In this document: one piece after another, positions 16,224 through 25,865 of the stretch
Numbering within the stretch: position 1 is the first letter of the stretch
Layout: each line of letters opens with the position of its first letter
Source of the DNA: Nocardia beijingensis NBRC 16342
Lineage (GTDB): Bacteria > Actinomycetota > Actinomycetes > Mycobacteriales > Mycobacteriaceae
Length of the DNA stretch: 64,000 nucleotides
Assembly: GCF_001612785.1 (NCBI RefSeq)
Contig: NZ_BDBC01000012.1
Coordinates: forward strand, 124,001-188,000
Direction: 5' to 3'
Position numbers and translations under genes: made by a program
Notes under the pieces: generated by a model
The model's input: only the letters and a program-made list of their open reading frames with translations
What the model was told of the DNA's origin: nothing
Databases searched by the model: none

Positions 16224-18179
16224 TCAGCCCAACTGAGCGGCAAGCCTTTTCGCGTTCATGTAGGCGATCGCCTCGATCGAGACCATCGGGTTCACGCCCG
16301 ACGCGGTGGGGAAGCTGGAGGCGTCGGCGACGACGATGTTCGCCACTTCCCACGTCGCGCCGTCCGGGTTGGTGGCCGAGGTCTCCGGTGCGCCGCCCAT
16401 CCGCGCCGAGCCCATGATGTGCAGTGCGCCCAGGGAGCAGTGCCCCGGCCCGTACCCCGCGGCCCGGCATGCGGCCGCGAAATCGGCGTGTGAGCCGCGG
16501 CGGCCCGGTTCGTAGGAGATGCCCGCCTGGTGCCCGGAGAAGATGCGCCGCGCGCCCGCCGCTTCCAGAATGCTCGCCGCTCCCTCGAATCCGGTGTGCA
16601 GATGGGCGGCGTCGTAGTCCGACAACCGGTAGTGCACGATCGGCTCACCCTCGCGATCGACGGCCACGGTGCCCGAATCGCGGTCGCGCGTGATGATGCC
16701 GATCGCGTTCGAATGGGCGAAATCGAGCATGGTGGTTCGATGGTTCTCGGCGCCGCGCCAGCTCATGAACCCGGTGGCGAGACCCGGATGGATCGGGCCG
16801 GTTTCGTAGATCACGCCGTAGCCGTTGCCGTCCAAGTCGCTGTGTTCGCGGCAGATCCGGGTTTGCAAGCCGCCTTCCCACGGCCGGATCTCTTCCTCGA
16901 ACACCCCGAACACCGCGGCCGCCGGGTGCAGGCGCAGATGGCGGCCGATGTTCTGGTTGCGCAATCCGGAGCGCCGCAGCAACGCCGGGGTCTGGATCGC
17001 TCCGGCCGCCACCACCACCGCCCGAGCGCGCACCTCGATCGCCACCCCGTCGGAGGTGACCGCAGAAACCCCCTGCGCACGACCGTTTCGCACGGTGATC
17101 CGCCGCACGTCGGCGTCCACGACCAACCGTGCGCCCCGATCGGCCGCATCGGCGAGCCAGGTCTTGGTCACCGACTGCTTGGCGCCGAGGCGGCAGCCGT
17201 ACCCGCAGCGGCCGCATTCCACACCGGCGTCGCAGGCGTCGGTCACGTTGCGCGGCAACGTGTCCACCTCCCAGCCGAGCGCGCGGGCGCCGCGTTCCAG
17301 AACACCGTCGCGGGCCGACAGCACCGACCGCCGATCGGTGACGCCGAGCCGGCGCTGCACCACGTCGAGCGCGTCGTCGAATTCGGCATCGGCGAACTGG
17401 GCTGCGCCCAGCGCGGCCCACTCCGCCCGGACGGCCTGCGGCGTCGGCAAGGACGTGCTCCAGTTGACGACCGTTCCGCCGCCGAGGCACGTGCCCGCGA
17501 CGAGGGTGATCTGGCCTTCGCTGGATCCCGGCGGCCCCGGCGCGTACAGGTGCTGCAACCCGCCGAGCTCGCCGGTGCCGAAATCGCGGTCGTCGTAATA
17601 GTTTCCGCGTTCCAGCACCACGACGTCGAGGCCGGCCTCGGCCAGCACCGCGGCTGCGACACCGCCTCCGGCGCCGGAACCGACGATCACGACGTCACAG
17701 TCGAATTCGGTCGTCTCGGTGCAGCGCAGCGGTGTCAACGCGGGCGCGGGCGCCGTGGACAGCGGGCCGGCCGGGGCCGGATAACCGATCTCCTTCCACA
17801 GCGGATTGACGCCCGCGGGGCCCGGGGTGATGTTGTAGGACAGCAGCGACGCTTGTTTGAGCGCCTGGAAGATCACCCGCACCGGCTCGAAGCGCGAATC
17901 GGCGAGCCGCAGCAACGCCCGTTCCCGCTGCTCCTGCGACAGGCGGGAGAAGCGCCGTGGACCGCTGCCGGTGAGCAGTCCGGCCAGCCGGGAATCCCAC
18001 AGGTTGAGCAGCGTGGCCAGTTGCTTCTTCTCCGCCTCGCGCGGATTCCGCCCCAGTAGCTGGAAGACGGTGTCGACGGCGCCGAGCGCGCTCGCCGACG
18101 GCAGCGTCAACCCGTCGCCGGGGTTGAACGTGTCGCAGATCAGGTTCATCGCCGCGCGTTGCTTGGCTGTTGGTTGCAT
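16224..18179 (-). CDS. GMC-family FAD oxidoreductase (long-chain alcohol oxidase-like)
   Basis: A ~651-residue flavoprotein. The first ~150 residues resemble the gluconate-2-dehydrogenase subunit 3-like region found at the head of FAO-type enzymes. Next is the dinucleotide fold (VIVGSGAGGGVAAAVLAEAG) with the ribose-binding ERG. The GMC signature (TCLGGGTVVNWS), four clustered cysteines (DACDAGVECGRCGYGC) and the C-terminal HIMGSARMG...SGVNPMVSIEA active-site region follow. FAO enzymes oxidise long-chain alcohols to aldehydes. ATG 18179 is chosen because AAGGGG sits eight bases upstream; an upstream ATG lacks a ribosome site. It ends 14 bases from the convergent cvnC. Confidence 0.85.
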   Translation of the reverse strand: MQPTAKQRAAMNLICDTFNPGDGLTLPSASALGAVDTVFQLLGRNPREAEKKQLATLLNLWDSRLAGLLTGSGPRRFSRLSQEQRERALLRLADSRFEPVRVIFQALKQASLLSYNITPGPAGVNPLWKEIGYPAPAGPLSTAPAPALTPLRCTETTEFDCDVVIVGSGAGGGVAAAVLAEAGLDVVVLERGNYYDDRDFGTGELGGLQHLYAPGPPGSSEGQITLVAGTCLGGGTVVNWSTSLPTPQAVRAEWAALGAAQFADAEFDDALDVVQRRLGVTDRRSVLSARDGVLERGARALGWEVDTLPRNVTDACDAGVECGRCGYGCRLGAKQSVTKTWLADAADRGARLVVDADVRRITVRNGRAQGVSAVTSDGVAIEVRARAVVVAAGAIQTPALLRRSGLRNQNIGRHLRLHPAAAVFGVFEEEIRPWEGGLQTRICREHSDLDGNGYGVIYETGPIHPGLATGFMSWRGAENHRTTMLDFAHSNAIGIITRDRDSGTVAVDREGEPIVHYRLSDYDAAHLHTGFEGAASILEAAGARRIFSGHQAGISYEPGRRGSHADFAAACRAAGYGPGHCSLGALHIMGSARMGGAPETSATNPDGATWEVANIVVADASSFPTASGVNPMVSIEAIAYMNAKRLAAQLG

Positions 18180-18315
18180 GTCGAGCAGTCCCCTTCGTTT
18201 ACGCAAGTGAGTTCTATCACACGACATGAACAACCACTAACTAACGACCCATCTGTCCTGGTAATTCCGTCTCATAGCGAGAGAATCCCTGCACACATAG
18301 CGAGCAGGTCCGCGC

Positions 18316-18900
18316 TCAGGCCCTGATGACGCTCGCGGCGGCGTATCCGACCGCGAGGAACGCGTGCACGACCGCCACGAGCGCCTTGCCGAGTTCCGCC
18401 ATCCGGTCCGCGCCCGCCCTCGGCCGCGCCAGCGCCCACCGGGTGAAGGTCCGCTCGGCGTGCACCGCGAGACGCAGCAACTCGGCGCGATACGACCCGA
18501 GCAGCGGTTGATCACAGGCGCCGAGCGCCGCCGCGGTGAGCTGCGCGCAGCGACCTATCGTCACCACGACTTCGAGCACCTCGTCCGGCACCATGGTGAG
18601 GAGATAGGCGTCGGCGAGCGCGGCTGCCACGCGCGTCCGCTCGACGACGCTTACGAGCGCCTGCCCCAGTTCGGACAACTGCGCGCGGTCGGCGGTCGCG
18701 GGCCCGGAGTCCAGTGCGGTGGTCAAGTTGCCGATCACCACGCCGAGCGCGTGCTCGACTCGGCGCAAGCGCTCGAGTATCCCGGGAACGTCGACCGGCG
18801 AGCATCCGAAGTCGGCCAGCACCGTCGCGGCCTCGACCAGTGTCGCGGCCGCCGCGCGGAAGTAGATCTCGGTAGTCGCGCTCGCCGTCGGCGTGCTCAT
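18316..18900 (-). CDS. Helical 194-residue protein of unknown function
   Basis: Starts at ATG 18900 after GAGGAG. The product is almost entirely Ala/Leu/Val-rich amphipathic helix with regularly spaced Arg and Glu (ILERLRRVEHALGVVIGNL, LVSVVERTRVAAALADAYLL) and no signal peptide or clear membrane anchor. The final AVVHAFLAVGYAAASVIRA is hydrophobic enough to associate with the membrane. No family recognised. It lies 136 bases upstream of the GMC oxidoreductase gene on the same strand, so the two could be co-transcribed. Confidence 0.65.
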   Translation of the reverse strand: MSTPTASATTEIYFRAAAATLVEAATVLADFGCSPVDVPGILERLRRVEHALGVVIGNLTTALDSGPATADRAQLSELGQALVSVVERTRVAAALADAYLLTMVPDEVLEVVVTIGRCAQLTAAALGACDQPLLGSYRAELLRLAVHAERTFTRWALARPRAGADRMAELGKALVAVVHAFLAVGYAAASVIRA

Positions 18901-19266
18901 GCCCACTCCTCGGGTAGTGCCTCGATCGGCCGCCATGGGGATGTCGACGCCGCCCGGACGACGTCGGCCGGGTAGCGTCGACAACCCAGTGCCGTCCGGG
19001 TAGCAATCGCATCGAACTACCACGGTCGACGATAATGATTCATAACATATCGCTCCTTTGAACTGGTAGATAGTCCATTAACAGTCGAAACAGTTGTTCA
19101 CTTATCGGGTACTGGAACTGCTCGTGAACGGACCAGCTACAAGCAGGCACAAGCACCGTGCACTCCGAATCCTTCGCGGCCCGGACCAGCCGAGCCGGCG
19201 GCGCGCATCCCGGTCCGCGCCCGCGCGATGATGGAGCGGAGCCGATGATCGTCGAGAGGATCACCG
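18901..19266. other. Divergent promoter region, AT-rich
   Basis: About 365 bases between two divergent genes. The segment 19030-19120 is markedly AT-rich for this genome and should hold promoters in both directions. GAACTG (near 19060) and CAGTT (near 19090) form a weak wide inverted repeat. No open frame here has coding character. Confidence 0.45.
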
Positions 19267-20460
19267 ATGTACCGTCTGAGGCGATTCCTGGTCGCGGTGG
19301 TCGTTGTGTTCACGGCCGCCGGATGCGGGAACGGCGAACACGAACCGCCACCGGCCCGCGGCGAGATCGTCTCGGCCACGCCCCTGCTGAGTCTGGCGCC
19401 CGAGCAGACCGCGGCGCTGTTGACGAACGGCGGAATTTCCACCCCGGTCCGCAACGGCGTCGACGCCTTTCGTCTCGAGTACCGGACGATCAGCCCGCAC
19501 GGCGAGCCGACCACCGCCAGCGGGCTGGTGGCGCTGCCGCGCACCGACTCCCGGCGGGTGCGCGTGGTCGGCTACGAGCACGGGACCATGACGCTGAAGA
19601 GCGACGCGCCATCGGTCGATACCCGCAACCTCCCCGATCGACTGCGGACGGTCGCGTTCGCCGCCGCGGGTTACGCGGCGACCGCACCGGACTACCTCGG
19701 CTTGGGGAACGGTCCAGGGACGCATCCCTACACCCATGCGCCCTCGGAGGTCAGCGCATCGGCCGACCTGTTGCGGGCGGCCGCTTCCCTCGCGGCCGAG
19801 CATGGGCGGGAGCTCGATCCGAATGTGCTGGTGACCGGCTTCTCCCAGGGCGGACACGCGGCGATGGCGCTCGGCAAGGCGCTGGCCGCCGGAGCGATCC
19901 CCGGCTTCGGGGTCGCCGCACTGGCCCCGATCAGCGGGCCCTACGACCTCCAGCACGTCCAGGCGCCCGCCGCGCTCGACGGGCGGGTCCTGCCGGGCGC
20001 GGCGGTGCTGTTCTTGTCCTACTGGATCACCGCGATGAACCGGATCCACCACCTCTACGACGATCCGGCCGAGGCCTTCCAGCAGGCCTACGCCGACAAG
20101 GTGGAAGACCTCTTCGACGGCTTCCACAGCGAGATCACCATCGTGACCTCGCTGGCGCCCACCCCGGCGCAATTGCTGACCCCGCGGTTCCTCCGGTCGG
20201 CCGCCGAACCGACCGGCGCCGTCGCGGCGGCGATCGCCGAGAGCGACGGCACCTGCGACTGGACGCCGCGGATACCCGTCCACCTCTACGCTTCCCGCAG
20301 CGACCGCGCCGTCCCGTATCCGAACGCCGAGCACTGCCTGCAAGCTCTCGGCGGCAACGCGACGCTGCGCGACCTGGGCGATCTGGACCACGCCGCAACG
20401 GCCAGGGTGGCCGTCCCCGAGATCCTCGGCTGGTTCGAACAACAGTTCCCGCCGAGCTGA
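19267..20460 (+). CDS. Secretory-lipase-family lipoprotein
   Basis: A 397-residue exported alpha/beta hydrolase. The signal is a lipoprotein type: basic start, hydrophobic VVVVF stretch and lipobox TAAGC with the acylated Cys near residue 20. The nucleophile elbow GFSQGG is visible near residue 198; an Asp/His pair near the C terminus (SRSDRAVPY and LDHA) completes the likely triad. YLGLGNGPGTHPYTHAPS is typical of secretory lipases (LIP family) that hydrolyse short- to medium-chain esters and triglycerides. ATG follows GAGAGGA. It is convergent with the DUF6882 gene. Confidence 0.85.
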   Translation: MYRLRRFLVAVVVVFTAAGCGNGEHEPPPARGEIVSATPLLSLAPEQTAALLTNGGISTPVRNGVDAFRLEYRTISPHGEPTTASGLVALPRTDSRRVRVVGYEHGTMTLKSDAPSVDTRNLPDRLRTVAFAAAGYAATAPDYLGLGNGPGTHPYTHAPSEVSASADLLRAAASLAAEHGRELDPNVLVTGFSQGGHAAMALGKALAAGAIPGFGVAALAPISGPYDLQHVQAPAALDGRVLPGAAVLFLSYWITAMNRIHHLYDDPAEAFQQAYADKVEDLFDGFHSEITIVTSLAPTPAQLLTPRFLRSAAEPTGAVAAAIAESDGTCDWTPRIPVHLYASRSDRAVPYPNAEHCLQALGGNATLRDLGDLDHAATARVAVPEILGWFEQQFPPS

Positions 20461-20488
20461 CCAGCGCGGGCGCGCGTGGGTGCGGCGA

Positions 20489-21235
20489 TCACGCAGGCTG
20501 CGTCTCCGAGGCGAATGGTGCGCCGACCCCGTCCATGACGATCCGGATGTCGAGATTCGCGATCCGGCCCGCGGCGTCGAACTCGACCTCCCCCGCGAGC
20601 CCGTGCCCGCCGAATTCCAGCACCCGATAGTCGTCGAGGAATTCGGTGATCAGCCCCCGCCGGGTCAAGTAGCTGTACACCGCGCGCCGGTGATCCGTCA
20701 GCGGCAGCGCGCCGAAGCCGTGGGCCAGCACGCGTGCGAGGCCGGAGGGAGTGGGCGCGGGCAACTCGAAGGCCGGGTGATCGATGAGGAACGCGACGCA
20801 CGCACCGTCGATGACACCGCAGTAGGAATTCCACCGCCCGCAGACGATCTTCGCGGCGTCGGCCATCAACTCGGCCACCTGAAAGGGCTCCGGCGCCGCT
20901 CCCCCGAGTACCACCGGTAGTTCGGCCGAACACAATTCGGCGACACGGTAGCGGAACCCGAACTCGCGCACGGTTTCCGCGGCGCGCAGCAGCGACCGCG
21001 GGTAGCCCCAGGGATTGACCCACCCCCACAGCCACGTATCGGCGTCCGCCGTGCCGAGCAGGTGGACGTCGGTGCACACGAAGGAGCGTTCCTCGCCGAG
21101 GAATTCGAGCCGGCGTCCCTCCAGATCGGCCTCCAACACGTGGACGCCGAGCACCTGCTCGAGATGGAGCCGGTGTTCGAGCGACAGCAAGCCCGCGTCA
21201 TCGAGAAGTCTCGTCAGTGGCACGGATTGGGACAC
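20489..21235 (-). CDS. DUF6882 domain protein
   Basis: A 248-residue cytosolic protein matching the DUF6882 type: TWLWGWVNPWGYP in the first third is its most telling segment, followed by a helical middle part and the CAVFLID/AFLIDHPAFELP region. Function unknown; such genes often lie near immunity or surface-protein genes in Actinobacteria. It starts at 21235 with a weak ribosome site and converges on the lipase gene with a 28-base gap. Confidence 0.7.
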   Translation of the reverse strand: MSQSVPLTRLLDDAGLLSLEHRLHLEQVLGVHVLEADLEGRRLEFLGEERSFVCTDVHLLGTADADTWLWGWVNPWGYPRSLLRAAETVREFGFRYRVAELCSAELPVVLGGAAPEPFQVAELMADAAKIVCGRWNSYCGVIDGACVAFLIDHPAFELPAPTPSGLARVLAHGFGALPLTDHRRAVYSYLTRRGLITEFLDDYRVLEFGGHGLAGEVEFDAAGRIANLDIRIVMDGVGAPFASETQPA

Positions 21236-21423
21236 CGCGACAGCGTAGTCAACGCGCAGTCACTTCTCCGCTTCCGCTCGGGTTCCCGAACATCCGGAGC
21301 GCGGCGACGCCGCGGCCTGCCGCGCAGTCGTGCGGCCCTCGGCCCACTCGGTTCGTCCTACCGAACGAAGGGCATGCGAGCCACGCGAATGCCGCAGGAG
21401 TGGTGGCGGTTGCGGCCTGCCGG

Positions 21424-22005
21424 TCAGTTCCTTTTCAAGGTGCCGACACCCAGCGATCCGTTCGCAGCGGGCCGCGCTTTCTCCACGGCTCCCTCTTCGG
21501 CCGCCTGGACATAGCCGACCGGATCCTTGTCGACGGGCTGCACGCCGGCGAAGTTGCGCGCCTCGTAAGCGGCGAACGCGACAGCCAGTTGATGGCGACG
21601 CGACAGCCCGGCCAGACGGCGGAAATCGGTCAGACCCTCGCGTTCTTCCTCGGCCATGTGATCGCTGTTGGCCGCGTTCGCCGCCGCGACGGCCGCGTAC
21701 CAGGCATCGGCGCCGACCTGATGACGGGCCACCTCGGCGATCGCGTCCCTGATCTCGTTGTGGTCGTGGATAGCGTCGAGTGTTTCGTCCTCCACCCCGC
21801 CCGCGCGCCGGGCCGCGATACCCGCCTGGAGCAGGGCGGGGTAGAAGATCTCCTCCTCCGCCTGCGCGTGCAGCTCGAGGAAGGCCGCGAGCCGGTTCCA
21901 GATCGCGGAAAGCGCGCCGGTGTCCGCGCGATCGATCTGCTCCAGGATCGCGAACAGCCGCCGTTGTTCCTGGTGGTCGTCGAGAATCAGCTGGGTGATG
22001 TCCAC
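21424..22005 (-). CDS. Hemerythrin domain protein
   Basis: A 193-residue four-helix hemerythrin-like protein predicted to bind a di-iron centre for O2, NO or redox sensing. Ligands are in the usual pattern: DDHQEQRRLF in helix 1, HAQAEEEIFYP in helix 2, HDHNEIRD in helix 3 and DHMAEEEREG in helix 4. The GTG at 22005 is preceded by GGGAGG, which decides the start. A ~50-residue C-terminal tail is disordered. No operon partner is evident. Confidence 0.88.
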   Translation of the reverse strand: MDITQLILDDHQEQRRLFAILEQIDRADTGALSAIWNRLAAFLELHAQAEEEIFYPALLQAGIAARRAGGVEDETLDAIHDHNEIRDAIAEVARHQVGADAWYAAVAAANAANSDHMAEEEREGLTDFRRLAGLSRRHQLAVAFAAYEARNFAGVQPVDKDPVGYVQAAEEGAVEKARPAANGSLGVGTLKRN

Positions 22006-22254
22006 GATTCCTCCCTGAGATCGCACTCCGGCTCAGCATTGAACGCCGAGGCAGACGCCCCTTGGAGCAGCTGGCATCGCCTCAGGGATCCTGACGTTAA
22101 TCCATCGCCGAGCCGTTGCGCTGCCAACGCCGCACAGCGTGTCCGCGTCTCCGTGCGGCGGTGGAGTGCGCGGCGGTCTTCGGCCGCGAGGTGCTCGCTT
22201 CCGCCGTTCGGCGGCGGGCGGAGGCCTACGAGGCAAGCTCGAGCGAAACGACGG

Positions 22255-23280
22255 CTAGTTCGCGGGGCGACGGTAGGGCGGGACGACCCGCTCCCGGTCG
22301 GTGGCGATCTGCCTGCGCCGTGCCGCCATCGCTTCCGCGGGCGAAGCGCCGGTGGACAGTGCGTGGAAGATGGCCACCGCGTCCTCGATGGCGTCCCGCG
22401 CGCCGACTCCTTCGGCCGGTGTGATCGCGTGATCGGCGTCGCCGCACAGGATCACCGGCAGCCGTGCGGGAGCGGCGTCGGTGAAGGGGACGTTGCGCGC
22501 ATTGGAAACGTGCACGGTCTCCGTCTCGGCCAACAGAAGATCGACTACGTCGCGGATGCCAGGGGCGACCGTTCGGATCCGTTCGGCCCACTCCACCACC
22601 GGACGGAATCCGAGATCCTCGGCGGGAAGAGCTGGGCGGGTGACTCTGGCGAACCAGACCGACAGTCCTTCGTCCCAGTAGTGACCGAACGCGCCCGCCG
22701 GGCGGCCATCCGCACCGATGCGGCCGTCGAAGTGCAGCACCGCGCTCTTGGTGCGCAACGCCTGGGCGCGTTCGGTGCGGCCGTAGAACACGATCTGCCC
22801 GGCGTACTCGGGTGTTCGTCCCGGCTCGATCCGTTGGCGGGCGATGGAGTCGATGCCATCGGCCGCGATGACGACGTCGTCGGTGGGCAGCCGGATAGCG
22901 CCGCTGAAAAGCACGCCACGGTCGACATCGGTCACCGCGGTGCCGTAGTGGAATTCCGCCGCTGTGGCAGCGGCGAATTCGGTCAGCACCGCCATGAGTT
23001 CGGCACGCAGGTACAGCCGATGCCCACGGCTCGGCCCGGAACGGGCTTCGCCCGGCTGGTACTCGACCCGCAGGGCGTCCACCGGATGGGCGACCTCGTC
23101 CAGCCGGTCGGCGGGCACGCCGAGGGTGGTCAGCGCGGCATGGGCACGGTCGTCCAATACCAGGAACGCCCCGACTCCGACCGATGGCCGGCTTTCGTAC
23201 ACTCGGACCGGAATACCCTCGCGTCCAAGCGCTCCCGCCAGAACGGTCCCGGCGATTCCGCCACCGACGATGGTCACCAT
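22255..23280 (-). CDS. FAD-dependent aromatic-type monooxygenase
   Basis: A ~341-residue class A flavin monooxygenase of the salicylate-hydroxylase-like type, using NAD(P)H and O2. VTIVGGGIAGTVLAGALGREG is the FAD ADP-binding fold, VIAADGIDS the DG motif, and LCGDADHAITPAEGVGARDAIEDA the GD motif that binds the flavin. Length is slightly short for the family. ATG 23280 begins directly at the Rossmann strand; an upstream ATG at 23301 is possible. Substrate unknown; no pathway partners adjoin it. Confidence 0.82.
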   Translation of the reverse strand: MVTIVGGGIAGTVLAGALGREGIPVRVYESRPSVGVGAFLVLDDRAHAALTTLGVPADRLDEVAHPVDALRVEYQPGEARSGPSRGHRLYLRAELMAVLTEFAAATAAEFHYGTAVTDVDRGVLFSGAIRLPTDDVVIAADGIDSIARQRIEPGRTPEYAGQIVFYGRTERAQALRTKSAVLHFDGRIGADGRPAGAFGHYWDEGLSVWFARVTRPALPAEDLGFRPVVEWAERIRTVAPGIRDVVDLLLAETETVHVSNARNVPFTDAAPARLPVILCGDADHAITPAEGVGARDAIEDAVAIFHALSTGASPAEAMAARRRQIATDRERVVPPYRRPAN

Positions 23281-23361
23281 GTAGTCAGCGTAGAGCGGCA
23301 TGCGACGGTCGCGCCGCCGATCGCCGCCGACGACAGGGCGGCAGAAGCACCGCGCCTGGGT

Positions 23362-23784
23362 CTATCCCGGGATGACGTACTGCACCTGGACCGAATCGGG
23401 CGAGTGAAAAATTTCCTTTGTGGTGACGGACAATTCGACGTGACCGGGACCCGACGGAATGGTGGCGGAGTTGTACCACGAGCCGACCAGCTTGATCGTG
23501 GTGTTCCCGCGCGCACCGGTGTCGATGTTGTGCCAGGAGACGTAGGCGGTGGTCGCGCAAGTGCCGATGCCCTCGAAGGCGCTGGTGAGGTGGAGTCCCT
23601 GGGAGGAGTCCTGGTCCACGTTCCCGCGGATCGTGCCGTAGCACAGGCCCGCTTCCGTAGCCGTGGTGTAGAGCACCGGCAGGTTGACCGCCTCGGCCGA
23701 GGCGGTACCGGCGAAGACGAACGCCGGAGCACAGGCCACGACAGCGGCAGCGGCGGTCGCGGCGAATCTGGTGACTGAGCGCAT
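23362..23784 (-). CDS. Small secreted protein
   Basis: A 140-residue protein with a Sec signal peptide (MRSVTRFAATAAAAVVACAP..., probable cleavage after TASA near residue 28). The mature part is beta-rich with two cysteines (GLCYG and GTCATT) that can form one disulfide. ATG 23784 follows AGAGGGGAAAG. No family recognised beyond a general resemblance to actinobacterial secreted beta-sandwich proteins. Confidence 0.7.
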   Translation of the reverse strand: MRSVTRFAATAAAAVVACAPAFVFAGTASAEAVNLPVLYTTATEAGLCYGTIRGNVDQDSSQGLHLTSAFEGIGTCATTAYVSWHNIDTGARGNTTIKLVGSWYNSATIPSGPGHVELSVTTKEIFHSPDSVQVQYVIPG

Positions 23785-23985
23785 GAACTTTCCCCTCTGA
23801 GTCTGCACACTGATCAGCATGCCCGGTGGCCGGGCCTCGGCGCCGGAAGTTCGAGAACACCGGACTGCACGTCTTATCCGTCAGCACCCCAGGGGCGTTA
23901 CGCGGAGGCCATGTCTACTACATGCTTGATCCGCCGTTTCGCCTGATCGACGTAGTGTTGGACTCCGCAGGAGATGTGGGACCAA

Positions 23986-24282
23986 ATGGCTTTAGACATC
24001 GTTGTACAGGACATCAACCATGCCGAGATCCATCGCTTCGGTGACGATGCGGACGAAACGCTGTTCAGGTTGTGCGCCGCGCAGCCCGACACCAGTTTGG
24101 TACGGGGCATCTACCGTTACGGCCACACCATGTTCAACCGGCACCAGCTCGGCTTGATCCTGGATCAGATCGAGGAGATCGAGGTACGGACCGATGCCGA
24201 GCGGCAGGCTGTCGACCTGCTGAGGCGAGCATCGTCCATCGCGCTCCGCGCCAACGGATATCTCCTGTTCGTCGGCGACTGA
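23986..24282 (+). CDS. Small cytosolic protein near toxin remnants (98 residues)
   Basis: Starts at ATG 23986 after CAGGAG. The product begins with an alternating strand (LDIVVQDINHAEIHRFGDD) and ends with a strand YLLFVGD after two helices (QLGLILDQIEEIE). This layout resembles small actinobacterial proteins that often accompany polymorphic-toxin genes, possibly immunity proteins, but I cannot name a family. The next frames on the same strand look like a toxin tail, which supports but does not prove that role. Confidence 0.6.
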   Translation: MALDIVVQDINHAEIHRFGDDADETLFRLCAAQPDTSLVRGIYRYGHTMFNRHQLGLILDQIEEIEVRTDAERQAVDLLRRASSIALRANGYLLFVGD

Positions 24283-24355
24283 CGGGTAAGAGCGCTCGGA
24301 TATCCGATCGCAGCGAGCTGATCGGCGCCGCGTAATTGATTGTGCTCGTCCGACG

Positions 24356-24664
24356 TTGGCCGATGAGCACATCTGCGGCGGGGTTGCGACGGCCCGCCGC
24401 TGGGGTAGGGTCATCGTCGCGCCCGTCGGCTCTCGCTACCGTGCGCGGATCAACTCTGCCGTCGCCGGCGGCGCTGTCCGGGCAGTCGACATCACCGAGC
24501 CATGGCCTGATCAGCGCCATGTGAGCAAGACCGGAAGGCAAGTCCACGACTACGGAGGGACTCCCGACGAAGTCATGTTCAAAACGGGAACCGAATTCTT
24601 CTGCAAGAGCAAAGTGACCGATCCGAAAACCGGCCGCACTATTATCACACTGGTCGAACCATAG
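24356..24664 (+). CDS. Possible C-terminal fragment of a toxin (ADP-ribosyltransferase-like tail)
   Basis: About 102 residues without a convincing start codon (TTG at best). The last ~45 residues read like the end of an ADP-ribosyltransferase-fold toxin: VHDYGGTPDEVMFKTGTEF then TGRTIITLVEP, comparable to the 'E-x-E-v-l, g-t-x-f' region of that fold, though the first acidic position is Asp. The beginning is Arg/Gly-rich and may not be coding. Probably the residue of a larger secreted toxin gene, with small genes on both sides. Low confidence. Confidence 0.35.
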   Translation: MADEHICGGVATARRWGRVIVAPVGSRYRARINSAVAGGAVRAVDITEPWPDQRHVSKTGRQVHDYGGTPDEVMFKTGTEFFCKSKVTDPKTGRTIITLVEP

Positions 24665-24674
24665 GAGAAATACC

Positions 24675-24989
24675 ATGCAGGAACCGGCTTCGGAAAAAAT
24701 CGGCCGCTTCACTTTCTACAGTCGAGAGGAATCGGAAGCGAGAGGCTTGATCCCTTCGGACGAAGAACTCGCACGCGCCGACGAACTTCTCGCCGCATTC
24801 AACGAGAAACGCCGCAATGCCCCGCCCGAACCGGCACGGTCCCCTTCGCTGGGCCTGGGAGAACGGTGGGGAGTCGACAGCGTGATCGGTACCGAATTCG
24901 AAGGCTGGACGCGCGATGCGAACGACCAGTGGTACGACAAGGACGGCCGCCCCACCAGCCACGACCGCGACGCCAACCCCGGCATCTGA
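24675..24989 (+). CDS. Small acidic hypothetical protein (104 residues)
   Basis: ATG 24675 is preceded by AGGAGAAATACC, a good ribosome site, ten bases after the toxin-like fragment, so the two were probably one unit. The product is acidic, with charged helices (ELARADELLAAFNEKRR) and a Trp-rich C-terminal GWTRDANDQWYDKDGRP. No signal or membrane segment. Possibly an immunity or chaperone-like partner; no family recognised. Confidence 0.55.
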   Translation: MQEPASEKIGRFTFYSREESEARGLIPSDEELARADELLAAFNEKRRNAPPEPARSPSLGLGERWGVDSVIGTEFEGWTRDANDQWYDKDGRPTSHDRDANPGI

Positions 24990-25191
24990 GCCGGAGAGCA
25001 CGGCGGACGGAACGGGGAGCCGTTCGGCCCGCCGTATCGCGCCTTGACCAGGCCGGCCACGGTGGACCCGGCGTTCGGGGCATCGGCTCGTCGACGGTCG
25101 GTTTGGTGCAGCCATCGACGAATTCCTCCGGCAATTCGAGTTCTGGACGCCGGTCAACGCTGCCTCCGCTGCCGTGCGGGAGCTCTGAGAC

Positions 25192-25560
25192 CTATAGAAG
25201 TGCGATCTGATCGGGTTCGGGCAGCGTGTGTGGGCGTTCGTTCGTATACCAGGCGTACTCGATTCCCCTGAGCCAACCATTCTCGACCCACAAAATGACC
25301 TCGCCGATCGGCGATCCGTCGCGGTCGGTGACCGCTCCGCTGGCGAAGATCCCGTCCGTCGAACCGGATGTTTGCACCGCCTCGGGCCGGACCGCCAGAT
25401 CGACACTCGGTGAACCGACACCCCACGTTGCGACGACCTGCGAATACGGCACCTGCGCCAGATACTCGGAGGCGCCGGGGGCGTTCGACGACAGCAGCTT
25501 GGTGACGACGTTGGTTTCGAGGTCGGTCAACGCTCGCAGCGGAATCGGTGAATTACTCAT
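25192..25560 (-). CDS. 122-residue protein, paralogue of the gene at 35931-36299
   Basis: Starts at ATG 25560 after GAGGGG. The product has an N-terminal helix (LRALTDLETNVVTKLLSS), a YLAQVPYSQVVATWGVGSPSVDLAV core, and a C-terminal pair of strands EVILWVENGWLRGIEYAWYTNERP. The same architecture is encoded at 35931-36299, and the two genes look ~80-85% identical at the DNA level over their whole length. Similar small proteins occur beside toxin modules and this could be an immunity protein; function not known. The two copies mark the ends of the accessory island. Confidence 0.75.
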   Translation of the reverse strand: MSNSPIPLRALTDLETNVVTKLLSSNAPGASEYLAQVPYSQVVATWGVGSPSVDLAVRPEAVQTSGSTDGIFASGAVTDRDGSPIGEVILWVENGWLRGIEYAWYTNERPHTLPEPDQIALL

Positions 25561-25865
25561 CAATCCCCTCGGTTCTCCCGCTACATCTGCCACCATCCCA
25601 TCGATGCCTACCAGCCAGCGATGACTCCGGTAGTAGCGGAAAGGGCCATCCGCGCACAACGCCGCATCGACCAGATCGAACTCCGCATCGACCCGCCGGG
25701 CCTCGCACCGCTAGGACTGCTGCCGGAACGTCGGCAGGTCGCCCGACCCGCCGACGCAGCCTGTGGTGCGCACGATATTGATCGGAACCCCGATCTCAGG
25801 ACCTTCGCTGCCACCGCACGCCTACTGTCGTCTTCGGTGAACACCGGCGATCGAGCAGGCGCAAC

